Origin: a virus
Virus record (IMG/VR): IMGVR_UViG_3300035670_000531
Coordinates: 1 to 40,434 of that record
Reading direction: 5' to 3' (one strand)
DNA: 40,434 nt
The first letter of the stretch is position 1, and every line of letters begins with the position of its first letter. Below, in pieces: positions 24,577 to 31,928 of the stretch. The notes under the pieces are model-generated. The model was not told where the DNA came from. It ran no database searches and worked only from the letters and a program-made list of their open reading frames with translations. The position numbers and the translations under genes are program-made.

Positions 24577-24910
24577 TGGATTCCTTGATGTAGTGCAGCA
24601 TTAATCCCTCGGCCTGTTTCAGCCTGTCGTACAGCATCCGCGAGCGTGTAACCTCAAGGATGTCCATTATATTGCCTACCTCTCCCCAGTTAAACCCGAC
24701 AATACCGTTCATATCCCGTAACCATACGGATGGAGAGAAATAGATAATCTCGAACACATCCTCATTGTCGATTGCCAGCCTCGGCCTCTTGTGTCTGCAT
24801 TCTTTCTCATATTCGCAATCTTCACATTCAATGTCCGGTACTGCTTCCCGGCACACTTCCTTGAAGTATCTGAGGCCACCGCCAGTGTGCCAAGCGATGA
24901 CCTCTATCAG
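24566..24910 (-). CDS. tail assembly chaperone, T-like frame expressed by -1 frameshift (GT)
   Basis: 114 codons open in the -1 frame from the slippery site at the end of the G-like gene to 24566. If the shift occurs, the product is a fusion of about 275 residues comprising the 161-residue G-like protein and this tail, close to the size of lambda gpGT. The frame contains a Cys cluster (CEDCEYEKEC) and a C-terminal helix (RLKQAEGLMLHYIKE). The only candidate internal start is a GTG at 24856, without a good ribosome site, which favours frameshifted expression. In lambda, gpGT recruits tail tube subunits to the tape measure. Confidence 0.8.
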   Translation of the reverse strand: MIEVIAWHTGGGLRYFKEVCREAVPDIECEDCEYEKECRHKRPRLAIDNEDVFEIIYFSPSVWLRDMNGIVGFNWGEVGNIMDILEVTRSRMLYDRLKQAEGLMLHYIKESNAG

Positions 24911-25392
24911 TTTTTTGATGCCGACTCAGCCCTGACCTTCGCAAGGTCAAATAGCTTGTCCAGGATGAGTGCTGAGAAGAACCGTTCCCGCTTCTGCTTG
25001 AATACACCCTTCTCCTTTGTCGCTTGGTCCTCGAACTCGATGACCTCTTTATCTTCTACCCTGATACTTCCAAGGAGCAGTTTGTTCTCCCTTACTGTGC
25101 CATCAAGCTGCGTTTCACCGTCAACCGATATTCCCCAGAAGTTCTTGATGTGCTTGTCCATGAGGTCGTCTATCGCCTTCTGGTATTCTGGATCGTCATC
25201 ATCGAAGTAGCTCTGCAAGTCCATCGTCTTCGTGACCGGGTTGTAGGCATTCTTCCGCTTGCTGAACGGTGACATCGCCTTGCGGAAGTCGCGCTGGTCG
25301 AGAGGGAGCAGTTCTATCTCGAACTCCTGCCCCGCCAGCGTCATGGTAGTTTGAATCGGCTTGTCTGTTTCTTGCTTGCGAATGTTAATCAT
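24907..25392 (-). CDS. tail assembly chaperone, G-like
   Basis: 161 residues, acidic-basic mixed, between the tail tube and tape measure genes, the canonical position of gpG. It contains QEFEIELLPLDQRDFRKAM, FDDDDPEYQKAIDDLMDKH and a C-terminal helix ending SASKN. The last two codons before the stop (AAA AAC) form a slippery heptamer. AAGGAGAG precedes the ATG. The protein binds and keeps the tape measure soluble during tail assembly; the assignment rests on position, size and the frameshift signal. Confidence 0.82.
   Translation of the reverse strand: MINIRKQETDKPIQTTMTLAGQEFEIELLPLDQRDFRKAMSPFSKRKNAYNPVTKTMDLQSYFDDDDPEYQKAIDDLMDKHIKNFWGISVDGETQLDGTVRENKLLLGSIRVEDKEVIEFEDQATKEKGVFKQKRERFFSALILDKLFDLAKVRAESASKN
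24910..24916 (-). promoter_or_regulatory. -1 programmed frameshift slippery site A AAA AAC
   Basis: The heptamer A AAA AAC (X XXY YYZ) lies in the G-like frame immediately before its TGA stop. The -1 frame continues without a stop through the T-like frame. A possible stimulatory hairpin (GAGG about 10 bases downstream, pairing with CCTC about 30 bases further) is present. Confidence 0.85.
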
Positions 25393-25467
25393 TTTTTACT
25401 CTCCTTTTTCTTTGCCCCGGCTTTCACGGCGAGAGTTTTCCGCTACTCACCGGGACATGGTTAATAG
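25393..25467 (-). other. intergenic RNA hairpin between tail tube and chaperone genes
   Basis: The transcribed strand can form a 6-bp stem GGTGAG with CTCGCC (25451-25428, one G-U pair) inside an outer CCCGG/CCGGG pairing. It is not followed by a U run. It could protect the upstream mRNA end or attenuate read-through so that the abundant tail tube protein exceeds the chaperone. No gene in this gap. Confidence 0.4.
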
Positions 25468-26877
25468 TTAGACGATAGCCGTCTGCGAGTTCAGCACCGT
25501 CACCGTCAATGCGTTTGCATCTGAATCGTCGTTGTAGTATGCGATACCGGAGAACATGAGCTTCATTCCCCTTGGACCGTCGATGTTCTGCTGTGGAAGG
25601 GCATACTTGACCTCATCCATCTCGATCGTAATCTTCTCGTTCCCTGCCGTACCTGCCCCGGTTCCGTTCATGTTTTCCAGCTTCAGGCTCGACTCGGTTT
25701 CGTTCTGCGCCTTCGTGAAGATGGCGGAATCCTTGAACAGAGTCTCAATGGAGAAGTCTACCTTTGCCCTGCCTTCAGCGAGGGAGTCTTTGACACCGGC
25801 ACTACCGATGGTAGGCTCGCCCGTGATGTCGTTGTTGAGTGTGATTGACATATTCGTGCAAGTCCCTGATGCGAGTGAACCGCCCTCATAGAATGCACCG
25901 AACTTAGCGGAGAACGGAGCATGACCGTTGTTGATCGGGTCTTCGTCGAGACTTGTGTATGTGGTGAATGCCTCCTCCGATGCAACCTCTACACCGAAGT
26001 CGCACATGACCTTGCCGGTAGCATTCTGAGTGAGCTTGAAGCTGTTGATTTTGCAGTGGTAGACCTTATACAGAAGTCCTACCGTGTGCTGAACCTCAAT
26101 CGCAAGACCTGTCGGAAGTGAGTCAATCTTGAAAACGTGCTGATAGTATGCGCCCGGATTGGTTGTCGTGCAACTCCCGAAAACGTGCTTCAGGAATGAT
26201 GTATGGAACGGATTTAGTTCGACAGTGATGTTCCCCGTACCGCCGATTGTACCGCCTGTCGGCATCAGAGGCTGTCTGCCCGATGCTATGGCATTGGACT
26301 CTTCCAGTTCCATCGTCATGCCGAGGGTAGCCGTGTTGAACGGTATCAACTGTCCGCGAGTGTTCAATGCACGGATGTTGTCGAAGTAGATAGTGCAAGC
26401 ACCCTTGTCAACCGTGAACTTTGCCCCCACTGAAACGATTGCTGTATCACTTACGGCTGCAGCAAGTGCTATCGTGCAACAGGTCCATGTATTCGTTGCA
26501 GTGATTGCCGGGATGTCAAGTGTCTCAATCGGTGAAGCACACTGTGCGGTGTTGTCCAGAAGCAGTTGGATATCTCCTGCGTCAAGTGCTACCGAGGAGT
26601 ACACCCATAACTGAACGTAGGTATAACCGCTTAAGTCCTTTGCCGTAAAGTTATCGGTGGCGATTATGTCACCCGCACTCATTCCGTCCGCGATGACAAA
26701 CTTCGCACTCTTTGTCCCTCTCTTGTAAACGCTGGTGTCTGCGGTTACCGTTGCGTCCGCATCGACCAGTTCATCCCATGCCGCTTCGCAGTCATGGATG
26801 GTAAGGACCGGAACTGTCTTTAGCGTATCTTCCGGCATGATTACGATTTTGCTGTCTGCGCCATTAATCTGAGCCAT
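25468..26877 (-). CDS. major tail (tube) protein with inserted beta-sandwich domain
   Basis: 469 residues, long for a tail tube protein. Residues 1-25 and about 175-469 fit a siphophage tube protein (FNTATLGMTMELEES, GGTIGGTGNITVELNP, VQHTVGLLYKVYHC, GEPTIGSAG). Residues 28-170 look like an inserted carbohydrate-binding-module-like jelly roll: SVYKRGTKSAKFVI, YVQLWVYSS, NTWTCCTIALA and CTIYFDNIRA. An exposed domain on every tube subunit would decorate the whole tail. The gene is between tail terminator and chaperones, the expected position. AAGGAGG precedes the ATG. Confidence 0.8.
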   Translation of the reverse strand: MAQINGADSKIVIMPEDTLKTVPVLTIHDCEAAWDELVDADATVTADTSVYKRGTKSAKFVIADGMSAGDIIATDNFTAKDLSGYTYVQLWVYSSVALDAGDIQLLLDNTAQCASPIETLDIPAITATNTWTCCTIALAAAVSDTAIVSVGAKFTVDKGACTIYFDNIRALNTRGQLIPFNTATLGMTMELEESNAIASGRQPLMPTGGTIGGTGNITVELNPFHTSFLKHVFGSCTTTNPGAYYQHVFKIDSLPTGLAIEVQHTVGLLYKVYHCKINSFKLTQNATGKVMCDFGVEVASEEAFTTYTSLDEDPINNGHAPFSAKFGAFYEGGSLASGTCTNMSITLNNDITGEPTIGSAGVKDSLAEGRAKVDFSIETLFKDSAIFTKAQNETESSLKLENMNGTGAGTAGNEKITIEMDEVKYALPQQNIDGPRGMKLMFSGIAYYNDDSDANALTVTVLNSQTAIV

Positions 26878-26898
26878 TGTATTTCCTCCTTCTTCGGC

Positions 26899-27369
26899 TT
26901 ATATTTGCCAATAGTTAGTTCTATACAGAACTTTCGTTTTGATAGTTGCCCTGGCTATCGTCTTGTTGTATTGCTCCACTACCAGATTGATAGACCGCCT
27001 TGTGCCGTCGTTGTCCTCGAACATCGTATATTGAGCCAAGCCGCCCCATGTGTCGTCCACGCCGATAGCAGCAAAGATATCCTCAAGTATCAGACGTATC
27101 TCGGCGGCTGTTGATTTCCCTTTCGTGCAGAACACCTCTATGTCTATGGCAAGTTCGTGGCTGAACAATCCCATGACCTCGATGAAGCATTCCGAGTTGC
27201 CGTCCTTGATATTGCAAAACGGCAGTTTCCAATCAGACGGATCGCTCCCCGAAGTCTCGGTATCCCAATCCAGAACACTGTTGCCGAGGTCAGAGTTGTA
27301 TCCATTCGCCTTCGTTATCCCGGCAAACCGTGTCTTCATCGCATCTATTATCTGCTGTCTAACGCTCAT
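26899..27369 (-). CDS. tail terminator-like protein (gpU position)
   Basis: 156 residues. The N terminus MSVRQQIIDAMKTRFAGI and the later LAIDIEVFCTKGKSTAAEIRLILEDI match the alpha/beta pattern of small tail terminator / minor tail proteins, which cap the tail tube and join it to the head. The gene directly precedes the tail tube gene as in lambda (U then V). The ribosome site is weak; the start overlaps the previous gene by 11 bases, suggesting coupling. Confidence 0.65.
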   Translation of the reverse strand: MSVRQQIIDAMKTRFAGITKANGYNSDLGNSVLDWDTETSGSDPSDWKLPFCNIKDGNSECFIEVMGLFSHELAIDIEVFCTKGKSTAAEIRLILEDIFAAIGVDDTWGGLAQYTMFEDNDGTRRSINLVVEQYNKTIARATIKTKVLYRTNYWQI

Positions 27370-27574
27370 TTCTGATTTTCTTTATTAAGATAGCCGTAAA
27401 AAAGTCTATCTGGTTTTCAAGTGAAAGCCTGTTGAGTTCAAGCACCTTAATCAGATACCACATCTCTTTGTCCATCCGCTTGCAGTCAACCGGGCTATGT
27501 GATTCACAGTCGCACTCTGCTTTCCGCGCCTCGCATCCTGTACTTCTGTCATAGAATCTGCATTGTAAATACAA
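27359..27574 (-). CDS. Cys-rich small protein
   Basis: 71 residues from TTG 27574, chosen because AAAGGTGG lies eight bases upstream; a GTG four codons earlier lacks a site. Five Cys in the first 31 residues (CRFYDRSTGC, ECDC, DC) suggest metal binding. The C-terminal half is helical (WYLIKVLELNRLSLENQIDF). It overlaps the tail terminator start. Function unknown. Confidence 0.5.
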   Translation of the reverse strand: MYLQCRFYDRSTGCEARKAECDCESHSPVDCKRMDKEMWYLIKVLELNRLSLENQIDFFTAILIKKIRNER

Positions 27575-27597
27575 TCCATAAACCACCTTTTGAGAGA

Positions 27598-27613
27598 GGG
27601 AGCCGAAGCTCCC
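27598..27613 (-). promoter_or_regulatory. UUCG-tetraloop hairpin in the late operon
   Basis: The minus strand reads GGGAGC-TTCG-GCTCCC, a perfect 6-bp stem with the very stable C(UUCG)G loop, followed by TCTCTC rather than a U run. It lies between two late genes and could be a partial terminator, an RNase stop point or an RNA-processing boundary. Confidence 0.55.
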
Positions 27614-27621
27614 CCGATTGT

Positions 27622-27822
27622 TTAAGCCGGTACGTCCGGTACTATGTCGTCAAGTGCCTGCGCCTGTGCCTTCAGTGAATCAATGACTGCCTGTGCATCT
27701 GCCGGTATCTGTCCTGCCGTGGCAAGTGCCGCCTCAAGGTCGGCTATCTTTGTAACTATCTCCGTCTTCGCCTTGTCCAACTGTGCCGATACTGCATTTA
27801 ATGCATCCCCTAACTCTGACAT
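27622..27822 (-). CDS. small coiled-coil protein
   Basis: 66 residues (MSELGDALNAVSAQLDKAKT, then helix-rich, ending DDIVPDVPA). Regular hydrophobic spacing indicates a coiled coil. The start at 27822 has GGAGGAGGTG at ideal distance. A second ATG at 27909 overlaps the previous stop (TAATG) and would add 29 residues (MGILTNWLLAEVHEKL); both may be used. Similar small coiled-coil proteins are common near phage structural or lysis genes and are uncharacterised. Confidence 0.55.
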   Translation of the reverse strand: MSELGDALNAVSAQLDKAKTEIVTKIADLEAALATAGQIPADAQAVIDSLKAQAQALDDIVPDVPA

Positions 27823-27908
27823 CCTTATCACCTCCTCCGTCTGCGTTTGTATTATGAAGTCCAGTTTTTCGTGAACTTCTGCCAGTAACCAATTCGTCAG
27901 TATTCCCA

Positions 27909-28553
27909 TTAGTTTGTCGTCATCAACTGCTCGATGATCCTCGGCCTCTCGTACTCGCCCATGTCGAACCTGAACGGCTTCCACAAGCTCTCCTCACGAT
28001 AGAGCATGGATGGTGTTATCCTCGTAACGTGCCAATCCTGAAACAACTCAGCGTCCTTGAACTCAGGCTGGTCCTTTAACACCTGGCTGACATATGCCGA
28101 ACACACAAACGCGCCGGGAAGATGAAACGGGATCGGGAACTTCCGCAGGAACGGAAACAATTTCCAGATTTTAGCCGACACTTGAACCGGGAACCCTCCG
28201 ACCAGTGCGAGATAGTCATACGGCTGCCCATAGTATTTGAGTGCCGTCTGCATTATCCGTTCTCCCATCGGTGCATCCAACCCTATCGGATCCCTGACCA
28301 CGACTGCATAACTTGGATCGTTGAACAGAGGCCAGAGCCGGGTGTACTTGATGCCTTCCTCCGCGCTCTCGATGCCAAACCTTTCGTTCTCCACTATCAG
28401 CACATGGGAGGCGAGGAAGTCAGCAGCGTCGAACTGGTCGAGAAACCAGACGATGCCCTCCGACAGGAAAGCACCGTCTTTGCGAGTGAATAGAACAGAC
28501 CCCGGCTTGTAGTGAGTGCCGAATTGTGGCTTAATCTGTACTGACTTAGTCAT
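27909..28553 (-). CDS. permuted papain-like (NlpC/P60-type, YiiX-like) hydrolase
   Basis: 214 residues from ATG 28553, which overlaps the previous stop by eight bases. The circularly permuted NlpC/P60 fold is suggested by PGSVLFTR, His50 in LASHVLIVE and Cys151 in AFVCSAYVSQVL, with the His before the Cys, as in YiiX/YebB-like enzymes. Members cleave amides or esters in peptidoglycan, lipids or proteins. The location beside the M15 peptidase and holin suggests a role in lysis or entry through the wall. The longer frame upstream (67 codons) overlaps a different gene. Confidence 0.65.
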   Translation of the reverse strand: MTKSVQIKPQFGTHYKPGSVLFTRKDGAFLSEGIVWFLDQFDAADFLASHVLIVENERFGIESAEEGIKYTRLWPLFNDPSYAVVVRDPIGLDAPMGERIMQTALKYYGQPYDYLALVGGFPVQVSAKIWKLFPFLRKFPIPFHLPGAFVCSAYVSQVLKDQPEFKDAELFQDWHVTRITPSMLYREESLWKPFRFDMGEYERPRIIEQLMTTN

Positions 28554-28761
28554 CCGTTGAGAATCCCTCTTCAATGTAAGTCTTGCCGGTTGCCGGATTG
28601 GTCGGATATCCGTATACAGTCTTGATGCCCAAATCAAGTACACCAATCCAGACCCACATGACCCTTTTACCGAGATACCGGCCCCGTGCGTCCTCAACGT
28701 AAGTGCCGTTAGACCGTCTGTACCGTTTGCCGGGGATGATTCCCTGTACGCCAAATGCCAT
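28546..28761 (-). CDS. small hypothetical protein in lysis region
   Basis: 71 residues, basic, beta-rich (MAFGVQGIIPGKRYRR, GRYLGKRVMWVWIGVLDLG, YGYPTNPATGKTYIEEGF). The ATG at 28761 shares a base with the stop of the holin candidate (TAATG), and AGGGTG precedes it. No membrane helix is certain. No family recognised. Confidence 0.55.
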   Translation of the reverse strand: MAFGVQGIIPGKRYRRSNGTYVEDARGRYLGKRVMWVWIGVLDLGIKTVYGYPTNPATGKTYIEEGFSTDD

Positions 28762-28964
28762 TATTTGCACCCTGGAAGAGGAGACTGCTTGAGGTAGTTG
28801 GCAACCGATACGATTGCACTTACCCCGGCAACGGCTGCCGTTTTCGTAAGTCCCTCCTGAAAGTTAAACGTCTCCGGTGCTACCACCATCGTGCTGAATG
28901 CCGTTGCACCGCCACCGATGCCCGCGCTTATCAGCCCCTTAATCCAGACTTTCCAATCGTTCAT
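28761..28964 (-). CDS. holin candidate
   Basis: 67 residues with two hydrophobic helices (about 9-27, GLISAGIGGGATAFSTMVV, and 39-56, TKTAAVAGVSAIVSVANYL) joined by a short polar loop, and a basic end. Small two-helix proteins of this form, ending YLKQSPLP, occur beside endolysin genes in many phages. It would form membrane lesions to release the M15 peptidase encoded directly upstream. AAGGAGG precedes the ATG at 28964; the frame extends ten codons into the peptidase gene without a site. Function inferred. Confidence 0.65.
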   Translation of the reverse strand: MNDWKVWIKGLISAGIGGGATAFSTMVVAPETFNFQEGLTKTAAVAGVSAIVSVANYLKQSPLPGCK

Positions 28965-28974
28965 GATTCCTCCT

Positions 28975-29388
28975 TTACCATTTTTGTTTGCCATCGGTCA
29001 TACTGAAGTGGAATACATCCCCGCCGTAATCACCGCCCCACCTGTTGAGCGGATGCAGGGACTTCCACGTCTCCCCGAAATGGCTGTACGTCGCATGGTC
29101 TGTCATCCATGCCCCATTAAAGAATATATTCAGGTCTATCGCGAGACGCGACCTGTGTAAAGACCGGGAGGACCCTAACCCCCCGACCAATTTTTCATAT
29201 TCGTGTTTTTTTCCGTCGGGTGATATGGCATACAGTTCCGATCCGAATGGCAGTGAGTATATCCATGCCTGCGTCTCAGACCGCCACCACTCCCCACCGG
29301 TAACCGAGTAACCGGGAGTCTTGATAATCTCGTCAAGCAGTATCACCACGTTTCGGCTAAAAACTTCCTGATGTTCGCGAAGTGTCAT
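28975..29388 (-). CDS. endolysin, M15-family peptidase
   Basis: 137 residues. The M15 zinc pattern SLHRSRLAIDL gives His78 and Asp85, followed by GGDYGGDVFHF with Asp124 and His127, matching L-alanyl-D-glutamate or D,D-carboxypeptidase-type phage lysins (VanY/Ply500-like). It cleaves peptide cross-links of peptidoglycan for lysis. There is no signal peptide, so release needs a holin, and a two-helix candidate follows. It overlaps the preceding gene by four bases. Confidence 0.88.
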   Translation of the reverse strand: MTLREHQEVFSRNVVILLDEIIKTPGYSVTGGEWWRSETQAWIYSLPFGSELYAISPDGKKHEYEKLVGGLGSSRSLHRSRLAIDLNIFFNGAWMTDHATYSHFGETWKSLHPLNRWGGDYGGDVFHFSMTDGKQKW

Positions 29389-29648
29389 CTCTCAAATCCT
29401 TCAACGTCGTGTATGTGCCGTGTTACTGTCTCACGACTTGTATGTATCAACCATCCCAGCTTTGCATGGCTTATCTTCCGGTCTACAACCCAGCCACGTA
29501 CACAAGGGAAATACTCAAACAGCATTTCAAGTTTCTCCTTTGCGAACCAGCATCCGTACATTCCTATCGAAACAAACTTTTCCCATTCATCGTCTGTATT
29601 AACAAGTCTTGGGATATCCATTACAACAGAGTACGGTATACGTCTCAA
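29385..29648 (-). CDS. small protein with C-terminal Crp-like helix-turn-helix
   Basis: 87 residues from TTG 29648, which overlaps the preceding TGA and follows GGTGGAGAGGA. Residues 57-82 (RKISHAKLGWLIHTSRETVTRHI) match the recognition helix region of Crp/FNR-type DNA-binding domains. The N-terminal half (MLFEYFPCVRGWVV) may form a dimer interface. A DNA-binding protein just before the lysis genes might time late or lysis expression, but targets are unknown. Confidence 0.6.
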   Translation of the reverse strand: MRRIPYSVVMDIPRLVNTDDEWEKFVSIGMYGCWFAKEKLEMLFEYFPCVRGWVVDRKISHAKLGWLIHTSRETVTRHIHDVEGFER

Positions 29649-29800
29649 TCCTCTCCACCTTCGTCATATTTGATTCTTATAAATTCGAGCAGACAGAAAT
29701 CGACACATTCCGCTATTTTCCTGTCGGGTGCTTTTGCCACCGGACAGGTGACACATTGAGGCTTGATGTACTCGCAGAACTCTGTCCATGAGATTCTCAT
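29645..29800 (-). CDS. 51-residue Cys-containing protein
   Basis: Starts MRISWTEFCEYI; Cys at 9, 16, 19, 32 and 36 (CVTCP; AECVDFC) suggest a small zinc- or cluster-binding fold. It follows the preceding stop directly and its stop overlaps the TTG of the next gene. No family recognised. Confidence 0.5.
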   Translation of the reverse strand: MRISWTEFCEYIKPQCVTCPVAKAPDRKIAECVDFCLLEFIRIKYDEGGED

Positions 29801-30145
29801 TCATAAATCCGTATCGCGTCTATCCCGACGGTTACGTTCTGCCTTCATGTCCTGTTTAATCTCGTCTACCTTTTGCTTTAACTGACTCAACTCTTCCTCA
29901 ATCCGTGCAAGTCGTTCAGGCATTTCATCCCTCAATTCACCCTGTTTTCTCTCAACCTCGTACATCCTACGCTTCATATCACAGCTGTGATGATTTTTCT
30001 CAACCTCATCAATCCTTCTGTTCACGTTCAGTAGGCACTGTTCCGTAGTTCCCATGAATTTGCTGATTTTGGATGAAACAATAACAAGGTGGCTTCCTAC
30101 ACTTAGAACTATTCCTATCAACAGTCCAATGTTACTTATGTCCAT
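29801..30145 (-). CDS. membrane-anchored coiled-coil protein (spanin- or holin-like position)
   Basis: 114 residues. One N-terminal hydrophobic helix (IGLLIGIVLSVGSHLVIV) and then about 80 residues of charged coiled coil (ERLARIEEELSQLKQKVDEIK), with basic RRDRRD at the end. A single N-terminal anchor plus a long coil resembles inner-membrane spanins or membrane-anchored phage accessory proteins, and it sits just upstream of the lysis genes. No matching outer-membrane lipoprotein partner is visible nearby, so the spanin role is uncertain. Confidence 0.55.
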   Translation of the reverse strand: MDISNIGLLIGIVLSVGSHLVIVSSKISKFMGTTEQCLLNVNRRIDEVEKNHHSCDMKRRMYEVERKQGELRDEMPERLARIEEELSQLKQKVDEIKQDMKAERNRRDRRDTDL

Positions 30146-30149
30146 TCAA

Positions 30150-30455
30150 TCAGTCCTCACTTATCTCAAGTAGTAGTGTTGTCATGCCATCACCCTGATT
30201 CTGCATCCCGGTGATTCTGTAGGTTAGCGAGTTGATGATAAGCTGGTCGGTATGTTTGATGCCATAGAGCGAGATGTCCGATGTCCTGATGTGTGCCACC
30301 GGGGCCGTGGATTCGACCCCGTCAAGCACAAGCTGATATCTTTCCCTGAAATCAATCTGCAATGTGACCGGGACTGATTCCGTCTCCGCACCGAAGTAGA
30401 GGTACTCCGCCTCATCCTCCAGAAATACCCCTAATTCGGTATCGGTGAAGAACAT
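30150..30455 (-). CDS. head-tail joining protein, FII-like
   Basis: 101 residues. The pattern VLDGVESTAPVAHIRTSD, then DQLIINSLTYRITGMQNQGDGMT, resembles the gpFII (phage_attach) family, which forms the ring between portal complex and tail. Its place after the capsid module agrees. The ATG follows the stop of the LamG-like gene (TAAATG). Identity is by remembered family pattern. Confidence 0.65.
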   Translation of the reverse strand: MFFTDTELGVFLEDEAEYLYFGAETESVPVTLQIDFRERYQLVLDGVESTAPVAHIRTSDISLYGIKHTDQLIINSLTYRITGMQNQGDGMTTLLLEISED

Positions 30456-31178
30456 TTATTCCCGTTTCATCCACATACGCACGAAATCGATGTGCAATGT
30501 CCCGACTCCTGTGCCGGTTTCCTTGTGAACCATGAAGAACGGCTGTAGTCTCAATGCGGCAACTGTACTCATGTCGAATGTCGTACCCGTCGCTACCCTT
30601 GAACCGTTTACATAGAACTTCACATCGGTTATGGTCGAGCAGTCAATCCTGACTATTGCCCAATCGGATGCGGTGAGTGTCGTCCCGGTAGTTACTCCGT
30701 TGTTATCGTCTGTCGTGTCATCGGTGAATATCTTCAGCACTCCGCTTCCGTCAAAGCAGAAGAAGATATGCTCGGCTGGTCCTGCGTCATCCTCGGCTAT
30801 CGGGCCTTCCACATAATCCCCGGCAAGGCCGAAGTATATCTCTGCCTGATCCGTAGGAAGAACTGCCGGTTTAATCCTCGCCTCGAAGCACAATCCCTGA
30901 TTGAGTGTCCAGTTCCGCATATCCCCGGCATAGATACCTGCTTCCTGCTTCTCGTCCGTAGCACTCAATGACAGGACGCATATGCCGCCATTGCCGTCAT
31001 CCACGACTGCCTCAGACCCGCCTGCGGTATCCTTCAATGTCCATCGTATGGTGGCATCAATAGACTGTCCGAGGAAGTCTTCTTCGAACTTGACAGGAGA
31101 TACCGCCAGCACCCTCTCATGTGTCACATCGTCGTAGAAGGTAAGTATGTCGTTAGGCCAACTTCCTCTTGTGGTCAT
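30456..31178 (-). CDS. LamG/concanavalin-like structural protein, copy 1
   Basis: 240 residues. After about 30 unique residues, a jelly-roll domain (GIYAGDMRNWTLNQG, LAGDYVEGPIAEDDAGPAEH, DVKFYVNGSRVATG) ends HIDFVRMWMKRE. More than half the residues match the neighbouring gene at 31191-31928, so the pair arose by tandem duplication. Position among head genes suggests a capsid decoration, head fibre or neck whisker, perhaps binding glycans. GGGAGGT precedes the ATG. Function inferred from fold and place. Confidence 0.65.
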   Translation of the reverse strand: MTTRGSWPNDILTFYDDVTHERVLAVSPVKFEEDFLGQSIDATIRWTLKDTAGGSEAVVDDGNGGICVLSLSATDEKQEAGIYAGDMRNWTLNQGLCFEARIKPAVLPTDQAEIYFGLAGDYVEGPIAEDDAGPAEHIFFCFDGSGVLKIFTDDTTDDNNGVTTGTTLTASDWAIVRIDCSTITDVKFYVNGSRVATGTTFDMSTVAALRLQPFFMVHKETGTGVGTLHIDFVRMWMKRE

Positions 31179-31190
31179 TTATACCTCCCG

Positions 31191-31928
31191 TTATGCCCTG
31201 TTCTGGTATATCCGGACATAATCAACATACAGAGTGCCAACGCCTGTACCAGTTTCCTTGTGAGCTATGATAAACGGCTGCAGTTGAAGTGTAGGAGTAG
31301 CATTTACTGAGTGAGTGGTTGCAGAACCGACACGACTTCCATTGATGTAGAATTTAACGTCTGTCGGATCAGCGCAGTCGATCTTACAGACCGCCCAATC
31401 AGTGTTGAGAAGAGTTACACCAGTTGCCGTAGCATCTGTGTCGGTAGTACCGTCATCGGTAAATAACAATACTGCTCCGCTGCCATCCAGACAGAAAAAT
31501 ATGTGTTCTGCCGGACCGGCATCTGCTTCCGAGATCGGTCCCTCGACGTAATTGCCAGCGAGACCAAAGTAAAGTTCTGCTTGACCAGTAGGGAGAACGG
31601 CAGCCTTTATGCGAGCCTCAAATACAACACCCTGATTGAGGGTCCAATGGCGAACATCATTCGCATATATACCTGCTTCCTGTTTCTCATTGGCATTCGT
31701 AAGCGTAAGAGCAAAAACACCGTTTGCCGCATTCGCAACCAATGCCTCCGTAGCTGCACCGGTATCTTTGGCTGTCCAGTTGTGTGTCGAATCATAAGCC
31801 TGCCCTATGAAGTCATCATAGAAAACGACATCTGCTACAGGAAGAACTGTCTCATTGCTGTTTGCACTATCAAAAAAAACTAACCGCTGCCCCTGACCGC
31901 TATACTTTCCCTGAATCTTTGTACTCAT
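31191..31928 (-). CDS. LamG/concanavalin-like structural protein, copy 2
   Basis: 245 residues, paralogue of the next gene. Shared segments include EKQEAGIYA, HWTLNQG, YFGLAG, YVEGPI, ADAGPAEHIFFC, KETGTGVGTL. The N-terminal 30 residues differ (MSTKIQGKYSGQGQRLVFFD), so each copy may attach to a different partner. GAGGT precedes the ATG, and the start overlaps the Cys-rich gene by 29 bases. Likely a virion surface protein. Confidence 0.65.
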   Translation of the reverse strand: MSTKIQGKYSGQGQRLVFFDSANSNETVLPVADVVFYDDFIGQAYDSTHNWTAKDTGAATEALVANAANGVFALTLTNANEKQEAGIYANDVRHWTLNQGVVFEARIKAAVLPTGQAELYFGLAGNYVEGPISEADAGPAEHIFFCLDGSGAVLLFTDDGTTDTDATATGVTLLNTDWAVCKIDCADPTDVKFYINGSRVGSATTHSVNATPTLQLQPFIIAHKETGTGVGTLYVDYVRIYQNRA

